DNA of 64,000 nt from Scolanthus callimorphus (GCA_033964015.1 CM066915.1:10191573-10255572), one strand, 5' to 3'; positions 30,934-43,499 are shown, numbered from the stretch's first letter. A program made the numbers and translations. Notes: generated by a model not told the origin, from the sequence alone.

Positions 30934-32958
30934 AAGAGCCGCTGCCTGTAAATATCAAGCATCGTCCGACAGATAAAAAAAATCGACCTCCAGTTTATTT
31001 TATAAAATGAGCCCCCATATGGAACTATTTTCGAATGTTTTTTTAAGAGCTTTACTCTTCTTTTTTTCAAGAGATGTTTGAGAACTCATGTTTCTGTATC
31101 CAGGAAGTCGGTAGTTGAGTGAGGAGATGCGGTCTTGTTAACACCCCCTAGCATATCTGTAAAACAGCAAGATTGGAGACCAATTATAAACATTCAGAGA
31201 CCAAAGAACTGCAGACTATCAAACTATCTTACCCGTTCTTCTTGACGGAATAAAAGGAGCGATAAAAGTAAGAGCAATATTGTATGTAAGTGATCTTCTG
31301 AGTGGAAATTGTGTCACGCAAGTACTGTCTCGCTCTTAAAAAGCTTGAAGCTAAGACAGCTAACCTGACTTCTTATAACAATTTCTATAATAATATGTGC
31401 CTTTTTAGAACAAGTTAAACAAGTAAATCCGAACATTTTCCTCACTGGCATGAAGTCAATTTGCATTGCGTGATATGTGAAAAAGTACTTCGACGTTTCG
31501 TTCTCGTACAAGCTAAATATTCACGGGCCGCGATTAACGTTTTTATATGTTAGAAATGAATGGTTGGAAAGTACCAAAATACATTTTTATTGAAAATTCG
31601 ATGATATTTTTGCGGTGAAGACCATCTAACAAAAGAAGTTTCGCATGATAGAACACCAGAAGTAGACAAAGCTTGATTTCATGTCAAGTGAAGGTATAAA
31701 CGGCCCTCAAAATATACCAAGATGATTTTTTCAGCCGTTAAAACAAGCAAAGATAGTTCGGTTTCAATGAAAGGATGACCCTGTGAAATTTTAGTTCTGG
31801 TGCAAAAGCTGGTTTTTCGAATATGTTAATATTTTGTATTTTTACACGCAACATTTGCCGGGAACTAGGTACATATACAAGTTCAAGATCTGAGTATCAA
31901 ACTTAAGAACCACGATCGCCCTGGATATTATTACGCGTTAAATGTGTATGTTTCTATGTGTTCAGTCCCCAAGGCAATCAGGGTACGTATGGCTGATAAT
32001 TATTGTCTTCTTGTTAGTTTGTTCCAGACAAAGTCTGCGTGTAAAAATACAACATATTAACATATTCGAGAAACTAGCTTTTGCACCAGAACCAAAATTT
32101 CACAGGGTCATCCTTGCATTGAAACCAAAGTACTTTTGCTAGTTTTATGGGCTGAAAAAAATGTCTAGGTATATTTTGAGGACCATCTATACCTTCACTC
32201 GACATGAAATTGGGCTTAGTTTACTTCTGAACGTTCAATCATGCAAAACTTCTTTTGTTAGGCGGTATTGACTGTAACAAATAATCCGTGCCGATGCAAT
32301 AAAACAAAGAACGAATTAACCTGCCCGCACGAAACTTTGCCAGGAATGCGAAGTTTTCGACGCCAGCATAAACTCACATGCCTGGCCTCACTTTGACGAG
32401 CGCATGCTCTTTACAAATTTCCCACCTGCTCTTCGGATCTCGAATAGGATGTGTTATTTTCTTCGTCCCGAACTCGCGTTCTGATTCGTTACCTGCCATC
32501 ACGTGAGGAAGCACAAACCGGGTCATACAGGTTTTGATCACGCGAGGATATTTCCTGTTACGCGATTGTCATTCGGGTCGTAAAGTCATAACCTAAAGAT
32601 TGCTTTCCCGTTGCTTTGCATCTTGAAGTGAGAAACCCTGCTACGCTACTAATTCGTTTCGAAGTAGGCGCCTTTCAATCGATTGATTTCTAAGAAACAC
32701 GTGGGGATTTCTACCACGTGGCTAACCAGAGGTTACCCAGAGAATACCGAACCAATTGTTGGCTCAACCGTGGAAATCAAGAAACATCCAACGCTCGAAT
32801 ATATAACCGTCAATACTAGTGGACGTGAATTCGTTTTAATTATCAGCTGTTTACTACTAGTATACTCCATTTCATATGGGGGATCATTTTATGAAATAAA
32901 CTCTAGGTCGATTTTTTTTTATCTGTCGGACGATATTTTATAACTACAGGCAGCGGCT
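30934..32958. repeat. Inverted repeat element enclosing a second foldback
   Basis: The left segment 30934-31022 (AAGAGCCGCTGCCTGTA, CGTCCGACAGATAAAAAAAA, ATCGACCT, CCCCCATATG) is inverted at 32869-32958. Inside, 31610-31860 is inverted at about 32010-32275 (blocks CTAACAAAAGAAGTTT, TTCATGTCAAGTGAAGGTAT, TGTGAAATTTTAGTTCTGG, AATATGTTAATATTTTGTAT), loop about 31870-32000. No coding content. The 31314-31511 minus ORF has no motif. Confidence 0.75.
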
Positions 32959-32959
32959 C

Positions 32960-33830
32960 TTTTAATGGTAATAAATCGAAGGTTTTTATACCCGTAGCCC
33001 TCTCGGGCTCCAAGTCTAATTGTTAAGAGCGAGTTGGCGTAAATATCGCCTATGGCCCACAAAAACTCAACAATCGAATTTTCAAAAACTATACCAGAAT
33101 AATGCATTGGGGTCACAATGTATGAAAGTATTATTCTTAGTTCGATCAGCGAATTTTTTTTTCACGAAACGACTTTCACCGATCGATTGGCAAAAAATCA
33201 CACAGAAAATTGTCTCAAAATCGTTCTAATTTTCATTGCCCAAACTACATCTTTAGCAACATTTGAGAAACTCCAGTAGCAATTAAGCATCTTTTCTGTT
33301 GTCTAGAACAATTAAAAATGGGTTATTTCGATTGTGCGAAGGTTGAGAGCTTTTTAAAATTTATCATTTTGCGGAGCCGTGTCGCGGCTCAAAATTTCCC
33401 GATTGTGATGTGCCCTAAATCGACCTTGGTACGTTGCTCTTGACAATAATGATACATTTTCTGAAAAGACCAATCCTCCTTCTGTTCATTTCTGCAAAAA
33501 ACATTTTTGGGGAATTTAATTGAAGCGAATGGAAGTCACTCTGCAGCAAAAAAATTCATCGACACTTGTCAAGTTATTTACCATCCCATCCTCGCCCCTT
33601 ATTTTCATACAATAAAACGTTATAAGGTACCTGAATACTTGTTTACTACATAACTAGCGAAGAAAAGGCATAATTTCCGTTTTACATACTGATAATAGCT
33701 CCCAAGTGCGTTCACTTTGTTGTTTTGACATGTCTCTTCCCACGTGCGATTACAAACCCCAAGACAATATCACGCCGGGATTGCCAAATAATAAAATCAG
33801 AGCAGAAGAACCCTTAACACACTAAAAGGT
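32960..33830. other. No gene seen
   Basis: Short ORFs only; a GCGGAGCCGTGTCGCGGCTC imperfect hairpin near 33354. Confidence 0.35.
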
Positions 33831-34172
33831 GCAGGATTGCGGTTTCTCAAAATATCATGATTGTATATCATCAAATTGATAAATGATTTTATGATATTTG
33901 AGTGATATTTTGGTGATAATCTCAAATTTCAACGATTTGCCCATTACATATCAGTATCTCATTATCAATGATATTATCATGATTATTGTTGTATTTTTTT
34001 TTCTTGCAGATTTTCAAATTATCAATATCATATCACCATCATATCACTAACTCAAGTCCTTAAGGCCTAGTACGCGCCGCTCTTATCATGAGCCGTACCA
34101 AACTGTTACCATGAAATACTCGAAACTCGCGGCGTTAAAATCGATTCTACATTCCCGGTTTTATTCAGAATA

Positions 34173-36604
34173 CAGTCGAAGCTCTCGTAAGCGACCACCT
34201 CGGGAACTGAAAATTGCGGTCGTTAACGGAGCTGGTCGCTTACGAGAACGGCTCTCGTAAGCGACCACCAAGCGGCTTCCTACTTGAACAATAGGTGTTG
34301 GTCGCTTACGAGAGTTTAGTACAATAAATCTAGAAAATATCATGTGATACTAATACTTAAAATAGTTTGATTTATTTCCCGACTTAAGGAGGCTGCCTAC
34401 AATTTGTTCTGCTCTCGACCACCAAACTTTGTTTGCCTGCCGTTCAAGTACACAAACTTGTACCGGTCTGAGCTTTCACATGTTTACCCTGGAGGGTTTG
34501 AACTTTGTTGTAATGTGTATTTTGTTGTGATCGGAGTTGCTATAGCAACGTAATAACCACACCCTCGTTTATTATTAGGGGCCAGTAGAAGCGTTGCTCG
34601 ACCTAAACTTTTAAAATGACACCCCTCGCACTAATCCCTGAGTAGCAGACAGTACTCCCAGCAAGTTTGGATAGAATTCATTGGGCCGATTTTATGTTAT
34701 TCGAGAGGACTTTTTAAGGCTCCAAAATGTCAAAATTATTATGCCGCGAGGGTTTCCTGTAAAAAAATGGCTGATATTTGCGTAATTAGAAGATCCTTGC
34801 CGCCCGAATTATCTACAAACCCAATGCAATATGTCAGCCAAATTTCCCTTCTTTGAATCCTTTCGATTTTGTTTGGCATGTGTTCAAGTATCGACAAGTA
34901 AACTGCAAAATTTGATAAATTTTAGCCAGAATTCTAAATCTTGCGTTTTTCTCACCTGACAAAAATCCCATATGTTAATTATTTTGCAACTTGCGTAAAT
35001 TGTTATTGAATATATACCAAAGATAACACCAAAGTCTTGAGTTCATTGATGTATTTTAAGGCACCGAGAAAAAAAATCCAAACTTCATTACTCTTTCGGT
35101 TTGCTTGTCCCGGTTTTTCATTGTACTTTGTTTTCGCCTGTTGTAGCTTTCATGTAGATTTTTCCCGTAGCGAACGACATTCCAGCGTGTTGTAGTTTTT
35201 GCGGCCATAGAATGCGCATTTATTTGACTCTCAAAGCGTAGCAAACAAGGTCACGCAATGAACAATACCAAAACATAGAATTTCATTTTTCGCACCATAG
35301 TGGTATATTTCATTTCAGATGTCTGATAACATTCAGTAGAAACATTCTGTTTATCTCAAAATATATATGACCAGATGCAACGTCTTTACAGCTTTGCTTC
35401 TTAGAAGCGTGACAGCGTACTGTGTGGAGAATTCACTGAGCCGTAGAAGCAGTGGTCTATTCCCATGTTGGAATGTGGCTCGCTTAAGGGAAAACCGACA
35501 TGAAAGCTATAACAGGCAAAAACAAAGTACAATGACAAAAACCGGGTCAAGCAAACCGAAAGAGTAATGAAGTTTTGATTTTTTTCTCGGTGCCTTAAAA
35601 TACTTCAATGAACTCAAGACTTTGGTGTTATCTTTGGTATATATTCAATAATAATTACGGAAGTTGCAAAATAATTAACATATGGGATTTTTGTAAGGTG
35701 AGAAAAACGCAAGATTTAGAATTCTGGCTAAAATTTCTCAACTTTTGCAGTTTACTTGTCGATACTTGAACACATGCCAAACAAAATCGAAAGGATTCAA
35801 AGAAGGGAAATTTGGCTGACATATTGCATTGGGTTTGTAGATAATTCGGGCGGCAAGGATCTTCTAATTACGCAAATATCAGCCATTTTTTTTACAGGAA
35901 ACCTTCGCGGCATAATAATTTTGACATTTTGGAGCCTTAAAAAGTCCTCTCGAATAACATAAAATCGGCCCAATGAATTCTATCCAAACTTGCTGGAAGT
36001 ACTGTCTGCTACTCAGGGATTAGTGCGAGGGGTGTCATTTTAAAAGTTTAGGTCGAGCAACGCTTCTACTGGCCCCTAATAATAAACAAGGGTGTGGTTA
36101 TTACGTTGCTATAGCAACTCCGATCACAACAAAATACACATTACAATAAAGTTCAAACCCTCCAGGCTAAACATGTGAAAGCTCAGACCGGTACAAGTTT
36201 GTGTACTTGAACGGCAGGCAAACAAAGTTTGGTGGTCGAGAGCAGAAAAAATTGTAGGCAGCCTCCTTAAATTAAGAATATATAACCGCAAATATGTACA
36301 TAGAAAATATGTAGAAAATACCATTTCAATGGTGCAGCTTGTATCAGTTAGGATATTTATGAGGTGATGACTGATGTTTTAAAGACAAAAAGTACTGTGG
36401 TCGCTTACGAGAGCTTAAAAACAATAGAAAATCTATGTTGGTGATTTGAAATTGTGGTCGCGGAGCTGGTCGCATCGATAAGGCGGTCGCTTACGAGAGC
36501 TTGAAATAACAGAGTTTATGTGACATTTCAAACGGGGTTTCGGGAAAATGGTCGTTATGGGAGCTGGTCGCATACGAGAGTGGTCGCACAGAGAGCTTCG
36601 ACTG
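34173..36604. mobile_element. TA-flanked MITE (CAGTCGAAGCTCTC termini), interrupted
   Basis: Termini CAGTCGAAGCTCTCG and CGAGAGTGG...GAGAGCTTCGACTG, flanked by TA on both sides, as for Tc1/mariner-type targets. Internal repeats of CTCGTAAGCGACC are characteristic. Without the 1.88-kb insert at 34388-36266 it would be about 550 bp, the size of the uninterrupted copy at 43970-44521 (which lies in inverse orientation). No transposase. Confidence 0.85.
34388..36266. mobile_element. TTAA-flanked foldback element with about 850-bp arms
   Basis: Begins GGAGGCTGCCTACAATTTGT and ends with the inverse ...TTGTAGGCAGCCTCC, with TTAA at 34384-34387 and 36267-36270. Left arm 34388 to about 35240 is inverted at about 35395-36266 (blocks TTTGGTGGTCGAGAGCAG, GTTGCTATAGCAAC, GGTGCCTTAAAATAC); the loop is about 150 bp. 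TTAA duplication fits piggyBac or Kolobok. No transposase ORF. The ORFs at 35056, 35367 and 35756 are by-products. Confidence 0.85.
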
Positions 36605-37014
36605 TAGTTTAGGCTACAAGCAGACGAGAGATGGACAAAAAATATTGTTTTATTGAGATTTTGCATTAGGATCGGCTCATGATAAGAGCGGCGTATGTAC
36701 TAGGCCTAAGAAGAATATTGTCCTCATTATATATTCTGATAATCTCATGATGTGTCACTATCATTACGTATTTAACAACTCAAGTAAGCATTACCAGAAT
36801 ATCATTATCATAAAGTTATTGTTTTTCCCCATGTCTCAAATTATCATTATCAAAACATAATAGTAAATTATCATTTTCAAATCTCAGTCAATGATGAAAT
36901 AACCATTAGAAAATAACACCTATGTTGTATTGTGAATGTGCGCATTCTGATTGGTTAAAAAGCGTGTTTGTAAGAGACCTGAGAAACACGATTGTCACGC
37001 AACGCTGTCGCGCG

Positions 37015-37225
37015 TGTGTATGTTATTTTCTAAAAGCAATAAAAATACTTTCTGCGTGCTCTCTGGTTTCTTACATACACTCGGGGAATGTTGGTTGAAC
37101 TGATAAAACTTGAAAGACACTCGCCTTCGGCTCGTGTCTTTCAAGTTTTGATCAGTTCTCCCAACATCCCCCTCGTGTTTGTAAGAAAGCAGAGAGCACG
37201 CGGAAAGTACTTTTATTGCTTACAG
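37015..37225. repeat. Long near-perfect palindrome
   Basis: Centre at CACTCGCCTTCGGCTCGTG near 37127; arms of about 95 bp include TGAAAGACAC/GTGTCTTTCA, GAGAGCACGC and AGCAATAAAAATACTT in inverse copies. It lies in the right half of the AT-rich element and is likely another MITE. Confidence 0.8.
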
Positions 37226-37624
37226 ATGTGTTGAAGCCAGAGTGATATTGTGATGTATCATGAGATTATCAAAACTTTCCTATATTATGTAAATATCTCC
37301 ATTTTAGTTATCATGATTTTTCAGATAATCACGAACTCGTGTGATATATCACGATAATATAAAATTACTGCATTCTCCTTTTTCAGTCCTCTAAGTTAGT
37401 ATTTAAAGTTATCATAGCCAGGCGCGTTCTTGACAAGTCCTATAGAAGCCCAGGAGACCTAGGGTTTGCAACCATTTCGCAAAAAGGTGCAATAAAATCA
37501 TCAAAGAAACGGATGGAGCTTTAGCTCACTATTTCTTTCGGGTTTACAAGTGAAAATGTTCTACAGAAATGCCCCTAGTTCATTCTCAAGGTTAGAGTTG
37601 AAACAGTCATTCACAAAACTTGTT

Positions 37625-38940
37625 CTACAAATGCGCAGCAGATAAATCGATGCGCAGGAGAAAAATAGTTCACTATACACATAGCCTTGTTATACAAATG
37701 CGCAGGAAAGAACTAATTCACTATACACATAGCCTCGTTGTACAAATGCGCAGGAGAGAACTAGTTCACTATACACATAGCCTCGTTGTACAAATGCGCA
37801 GGAGAGAACTAGTTCACTATACACATAGCCTTGTTATACAAATGCGCTGAGAGAACTAGTTCACTTATACACATAGTCTCGTTCTACAAATGCGCTGAGA
37901 GACCTAGTTCACTATACACATAGTCTTTTTCTACAAAATGCGTTGAGAGAACTAGTTCACCATACACATAGCCTTGCTGTACAAATGCGCAGGAGAGAAC
38001 TAGTTCAATATACACATAGCCACGTTCTACAAATGCGCTGGAAAGAACTAGATCACTATACACATAGCCTTGTTGTACAAATGCGCAGGACAGAACTAGT
38101 TCAATACACACATAGCCACGTTCTACAAATGCGATGAGAGAACTAGTTCACTACACTATACACATAGCCTTGTTGTACAAATGCGCTGAGAGAACTAGTT
38201 CACTATACACATAGCCTTGTTATACGAATGCGGAGGAAAGAACTAGCACTACACGTAGCCTCGTTCTACAAATGTGCTGAGAGAACTAGTTCATTATATA
38301 GATAGCCTTGTTGTACAAATGCGCTGAGAGACCTAGTTCAATATACACATAGCCATGTTCTACACATTCTACAAATGCGCTGGAAAGAACGAGTACACTA
38401 TACACATAGCCTTGTTATACAAATGCGCTGGAAAGAACGAGTTCACTATACACATAGCCTTGTTATACAAATGCGCAGGAAAGAACTAGTTCACTATACA
38501 CAGTCTCGTTCTACAAATGCACTGGAAAGAACTAGTTCTCTATACACATAGCCTCGTTCTACAAATGTGCTGGAAAGAACTAGTTCTCTATACAAATAGT
38601 CTCGTTCTACAAATGCGCTGGAGAGTACTAGTTCACTATAAACATAGCCTCGTTCTACAAATGCGCTGGAAAGAACTAGTTCTCTATACACATAGTCTCG
38701 TTCTACAAATGTGATGGAAAGAACTACTTCTGTGTACACATAGTCTCGTTCTACAAATGCACTGGAAAGAACTAGTTCTCTATACACAATAGCCTCGTTC
38801 TACAAATGCGCTGGAGAGTACTTGTTCACTATACACTTGCTGGAGAGAACTTTGGAGAGAACTTAAGTGGAGAGAACTAGTGTGCTGGAGAGAACTAGAT
38901 CTCTATGCACATAGCGTTGTTCTACAAATGCGCAGGAGAA
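37625..38940. repeat. 48-bp minisatellite, about 27 units
   Basis: Unit: AGAACTAGTTCACTATACAC followed by ATAGCCTCGTTCTACAAATG and CGCTGG. Units vary by a few substitutions and by 46-48 bp length. Because 48 is a multiple of three, both strands stay open for long stretches (plus: RRRELVHYTHSLVVQM; minus: YVYRELVLSSAFVERG), which explains the ORFs here. Three diverged units reappear at 42510-42740 across the TIR element. Confidence 0.9.
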
Positions 38941-39136
38941 AAATAGTTGACTGTTTCTTCCGGGTTAATGGGAGTCAAAATGTGAAGCCTTCTATCCAAG
39001 GTACTACCGTATTCGTGTCCTTGGTTAATGGTCAGAATGTGAAGCCTCTTGATATTTTAGGGACCCATCGCTACCCCTTAGCGTACTCGTTCGTGTCCTT
39101 GGTTAATGGATTCAGAATGTGAAGCCATATAACCAA
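38940..39136. repeat. Small direct repeats left of the TIR element
   Basis: GTGTCCTTGGTTAATGG followed by TCAGAATGTGAAGCC occurs at about 39017 and 39095, and a related GGGTTAATGGGAGTC at 38959. Confidence 0.6.
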
Positions 39137-42100
39137 GGTACATAACGAGCCAGAGCTTCTTCGAATCCGGAATTAAAACGCTGGATCCCGCAGAGATAGG
39201 GGAAGATTGTTCCCCTATCTCGGTTGGGTGCCAAACGTAGCCAGAGATGGATCAAAGCCCTAAGCGTCAAAGTTGGCGCTTATCTCCGTGCCTTTGGTCA
39301 AACAAAATGGGGTTCCTCTTTCAACACCTGAAACCTAACACTAGTGGTTAGACACTTACCGAGCAGTTCCCATTGCTTTGATGAAACACTGAAAAATCGA
39401 ATTCTTCAAACCCCTAAATCATTTTAGCACACAAGGCAAACATTTTTACAGTAGTCCGGTGTGATTACTCAAGTATCGCCGGGATAAAAACAGCGGTTCC
39501 GTTACAGCTGCTACACTGAACTAAAAATCTACTAAAGTGCCGAACTGAAGCACGTCTGCGCGGAACTTGAATGTAAAAATGTATTTTTTTTCTATACCGA
39601 TGCGCTCCGTCCGAACTTACCAAACTTCATGGCTCTGTTATCTACAATTACGCGGAAATGTGTGAGGGAACAGGCAAGTTTACGTTATTATTTTCTAGGT
39701 GCCAGTATTGTTTTTAATTACATGAAAATAATTTCTCGAGTTCACTATCCCGAAGCATTCAGGCACGCAAGCATACGAGAGCTTCTACCTGGATAAACCA
39801 GCTAAGATACAGGAAAAGGCCGTCAATTCGATTGGATCCCGAACGCACGAAAAAGAATTTCTCGAGTTCAGTATCCCGAAGCATTCAGGCACGCAAGCAT
39901 GCGAGAGCTTCTACCTGGATAAACCAGCTAAGATACAGAAAAAGGCCGTCAATTCGATTGGATCCCGAACGCATAACAAATAATTTCTCGAGTTCAGTAT
40001 CCCGAAACATTCAGCCACGCAAGCATGCGAGAGCTTCTACCTGGATAAACCAGCTAAGATACAAAAAAAGGCCGTCAATTCGATTGGATCCCGAACGCAT
40101 AAAACATAATTTGTCGAGTTCAGTATCCCGAAGCATTCAGGCACGCAAGCATGCGAGAGCTTCTACCTGGATAAACCAGCTAAGATACAGAAAAAGGCCG
40201 TCAATTCGATTGGATCCCGAACGCACGAAAAAGAATTTCTCGAGTTCAGTATCCCGAAGCATTCAGGCACGCAAGCATGCGAGAGCTTCTACCTGGATAA
40301 ACCAGCTAAGATACAGAAAAAGGCCGTCAATTCGATTGGATCCCGAACGCATAACAAATAATTTCTCGAGTTCAGTATCCCGAAACATTCAGCCACGCAA
40401 GCATGCGAGAGCTTCTACCTGGATAAACCAGCTAAGATACAAAAAAAGGCCGTCAATTCGATTGGATCCCGAACGCATAAAACATAATTTGTCGAGTTCA
40501 GTATCCCGAAGCATTCAGGCACGCAAGCATGCGAGAGCTTCTACCTGGATAAACCAGCTAAGATACAGAAAAAGGCCGTCAATTCGATTGGATCCCGAAC
40601 GCATGGAAAATAATTTCTCGAGTTCAGTATCCCGAAGCATTCAGGCACGCAAGCATGCGAGAGCTTTCGATTCGATTGGATCCCGAACGCATAAAACATA
40701 ATTTGTCGAGTTCAGTATCCGAAGCATTCAGGCACGCAAGCATGCGAGAGCTTCCACCTGGATAAACCAGCTAAGATACAAAAAAAGGCCGTCAATTCGA
40801 TTGGATCCCGAACGCATAAAACATAATTTGTCGAGTTCAGTATCCCGAAGCATTCAGGCACGCAAGCATGCGAGAGCTTCTACCTGGATAAACCAGCTAA
40901 GATACAGAAAAAGGACGTCAATTCGATTGGATCCCGAACGCATGAAAAATAATTTCTCGAGTTCAGTATCCCGAAGCATTCAGGCACGCAAGCATGCGAG
41001 AGCTTCTACCTGGATAAACCAGCTAAGATACAGAAAAAGGCCGTCAATTCGATTGGATCCCGAACGCATAATAAATAATTTCTCGAGTTCAGTATCCCGA
41101 AACATTCAGGCACGCAAGCATGCGAGAGCTTCTACCTGGATAAACCAGCTAAGATACAAAAAAGGCCGTCAATTCGATTGGATCCCGAACGCATAAAAAA
41201 TAATTTCTCGAGTTCAGTATCCCGAAACATTCAGGCACGCAAGCATGCCAGAGCTTCTACCTGGATAAACCAGCTAAGATACAGAAAACTAGGCCGTCAA
41301 AACGATTGGATCCCGAACGCATAAAAAGTAATTTATCGAGTTCAGTATCCCGAAGCATTCAGGCACGCAAGCATGCGAGAGCTTCTATCTGGATAAACCA
41401 GCTAAGATACAGAAAAAGGCCGTCAATTCGATTGGATCCCGAACGCATAACAAATAATTTCTTGAGTTCAGTATCCCGAAGTATTCAGGCACGCAAGCAT
41501 GCGAGAGCTTCTACCTGGATAAACCAGCTAAGATACATAAAAAGGCCGTCAATTCGATTGGATCCCGAACGCATAAAAAATAATTTGTCGAGTTCAGTAT
41601 CCAGAAGCATTCAGGCACGCACGCATGCGAGAGCTTCTACCTGGATAAACCAGCTAATATACAGAAAAAGGCCGTCAATTCGATTGGATCCCGAACGCAT
41701 AAAAATAATTTGTCGAGTTCAGTATCACGTACGCGATCGTGCAATAACTTCCACCTGGATACTAAACCAGCTAAGATATGGCCTGACGTCTGATTCGGCT
41801 GTATACCTGGACCATTACTTCTAGGTGAGACTTGTACAGTTTTACAGCTTGATTTTGTCATCTCCCGCGTCTTCGAATCTATTTTCGGTGTATCAGTCGC
41901 TGCCTTCGGCCTTGTTGTTGTGGGCGACCGCCATCTTGTCTTGCTAGTGGCCTAGTCCATCTTGTCTTCGCTGAAGGTCATCGTTCTCGAATATCGAACC
42001 CTTCTAGCCTTTTTATCAGCACAGATATAAAGTCGTTCTTGCAGAATGCAGTATTACATTGCCTCAAGAAGGCAGCAATTATCCCAAACGTCGATGCAAC

Positions 42101-42505
42101 AAAGGCCGGCTTGTCGTTTTCAAAGCTCCTCTTGTCCCGCCGGCGGGCAGGATCAGTTCATCAACTTTAACCTCACGAGACTTGACCACGAAACTGCTTG
42201 CGGCAATTTTCTAGCTTTTCAGACCCAATACATACACACTCCACATCAAACATCGAAACCCATTATAAATACAGGCAACAAAGACGACAACACGTGCACT
42301 AGAATGGCGGGCCTTATTTAGCGCACTTGTCATTTTATTTCCGAAGTCCAACCCTATGCATAAAACAGACCCCCAAATACATATCGTGAACGCAAATCTT
42401 GTTATCGCCTCCTATGAGTCGATGAAAAGGGATTATGACACCTCCTCTTAAGAACCAATATTGCAGAAATTCAGATTTCCGGAGAGCTCTGGCTCGTTAT
42501 GTACC
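39137..42505. mobile_element. 3.4-kb TIR element carrying an internal satellite
   Basis: 21-bp perfect terminal inverted repeats, GGTACATAACGAGCCAGAGCT at 39137 and its inverse at 42485-42505. The interior holds the 126-bp satellite (39720-41745) and about 700 bp of unique sequence to the right. No transposase is recognised. The 48-bp minisatellite lies near both sides, so it may have inserted into that array. Target duplication is not obvious. Confidence 0.72.
39720..41745 (+). repeat. 126-bp satellite with a 378-bp higher-order repeat
   Basis: About 16 units, each with GGATCCCGAACGCA, a variable stretch, CGAGTTCAGTATCCCGAAGC, ATTCAGGCACGCAAGCATGC and GAGAGCTTCTACCTGGATAA. Variants in the stretch after CGAACGCA label units A, B, C: the order A-B-C-A-B-C over 39832-40587 is an exact 378-bp duplication by translation. 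A deletion at about 40665 shortens one unit to 89 bp. The frame is open over 39832-40701, 40801-41196 and 41306-41824 (arginine-rich unit SSSVSRSIQARKHARASTWI then NQLRYRKRPSIRLDPER). No start codon other than TTG begins it, so it is probably not a gene. Confidence 0.9.
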
Positions 42506-42509
42506 GTAC

Positions 42510-42740
42510 TCGTGAGAGAACTAGTTCCCTATACACATAGCCTTATTCTACAAATGCACACTTAATTACAATGTAATTACAGCTGACCATCTGCGATGCA
42601 CATATATCAACATATTTACTGAGGTAGCATCCACAGAATAGAGTAAAATAAAGTGAAGAGAGAACTAGTTCACTGTATTCATAGCCTCGTTCTACAAATA
42701 CGCTGGAGAGAACTAGTTCACTACACACATAGCCTTATTC
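42510..42740. repeat. Outlying units of the 48-bp minisatellite
   Basis: Three units with GAGAACTAGTTC and ACACATAGCC, one directly after the right TIR, two at 42659-42735 after an unrelated 100-bp stretch. Confidence 0.8.
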
Positions 42741-42824
42741 GAAAAATATGTGCTCGAGTTACTATGCATATGGCCTCCTTTTAAAAATGCGAAAGCTAGT
42801 TCACTATTTTGTGTTAGTATGCGA

Positions 42825-42905
42825 ATTTTTTACGCCCACTTCAATGTACGGAAGAACCTGGAATCTAGCAAAATGCGAAATTTTACTTCCGGTCTAGAAG
42901 AAGTT
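42825..42905. repeat. Interspersed repeat shared with 47340-47450
   Basis: TTTACGCCCACTTCAA, GGAATCTAGCAAAATGCG and TTTTACTTCCGGTC match the inverse of 47360-47450. Confidence 0.7.
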
Positions 42906-42938
42906 ACTTCGTCCGCTGTTTTCGACAACGCACGCAAT

Positions 42939-43498
42939 AAATATTATTCCGTATACATGTAAGATGTCTTATTGAAATAAATTACATCTGAACTGGATTA
43001 AGTCTTTATCTTTCCGTCGTATTTTTGCTCCAATTCGGCTATCATTCGGCGAATTTATATCTCAGTGCGAGACCTGCAGACACAAGGCATACAATGGTTG
43101 TGCTGTTTCTCAATTTAACTGCCATTCCAGGCCTCCAGCTGCCTTTCCAGGCCTCCAACATTATGCGTAGAACCTTGATCATCTTGGTTGCGAAGTGGGC
43201 GTAAATTGTGATTTAGATTTCTCTTTACGCCCACTTCGAGACTAAGTGTTCTTCCTACCCAAATTCGCTTTTTATGCACAGATGACCAAGTTGCGCGGCA
43301 ATGATTATTTCAGTTACTGAGAAAACAGCACAACCATTGTATGCCTTGTGTCTGCAGGTCTGCACTGAGATATCAATTCACCGAATAATAGCCGACAATT
43401 GGAGCGACAATTACAACTGAAATATAAGGACCAAATCCAGTAGATGATGTAATTTATTTCAACAAGACATCTTTACATGTGATCACGGAATAATATTT
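42939..43498. repeat. Inverted-repeat MITE with about 170-bp arms
   Basis: Left arm starts TATTCCGTATACATGTAAGA; right arm ends TCTTTACATGTGATCACGGAATA. Arms share CAGACACAAGGCATACAATG followed by GTTGTGCTGTTTCTCA. In the loop a second palindrome, CGAAGTGGGCGTAAA ... TTTACGCCCACTTCG (43188-43248), echoes the 42825 repeat. Confidence 0.82.
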
Positions 43499-43499
43499 C

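Larger units (their letters stand above)
33836..37385. repeat. AT-rich inverted-repeat element rich in TATCATGA-like words (outermost of a nest)
   Basis: Flanks of the TA-MITE at 34173-36604 are inverted: AAGGCCTAGTACGCGCCGCT followed by CTTATCATGAGCC (34060-34095) matches the inverse of 36670-36706. Beyond these, 33840-34040 and 36720-37350 are packed with ATCAT/ATGAT words (TATCATGA, GATATTATCATGAT, ATCATGAGATTATC). Exact outer termini are not resolved. Confidence 0.55.

Noticed and set aside
37620..38787. Repeat-protein ORFs on both strands
   Set aside because: Explained by a 48-bp unit with no stop in two frames; no initiation context or domain.
37625..42740. CRISPR-like array
   Set aside because: The repeats are contiguous tandem units without unique spacers, in a eukaryotic genome.
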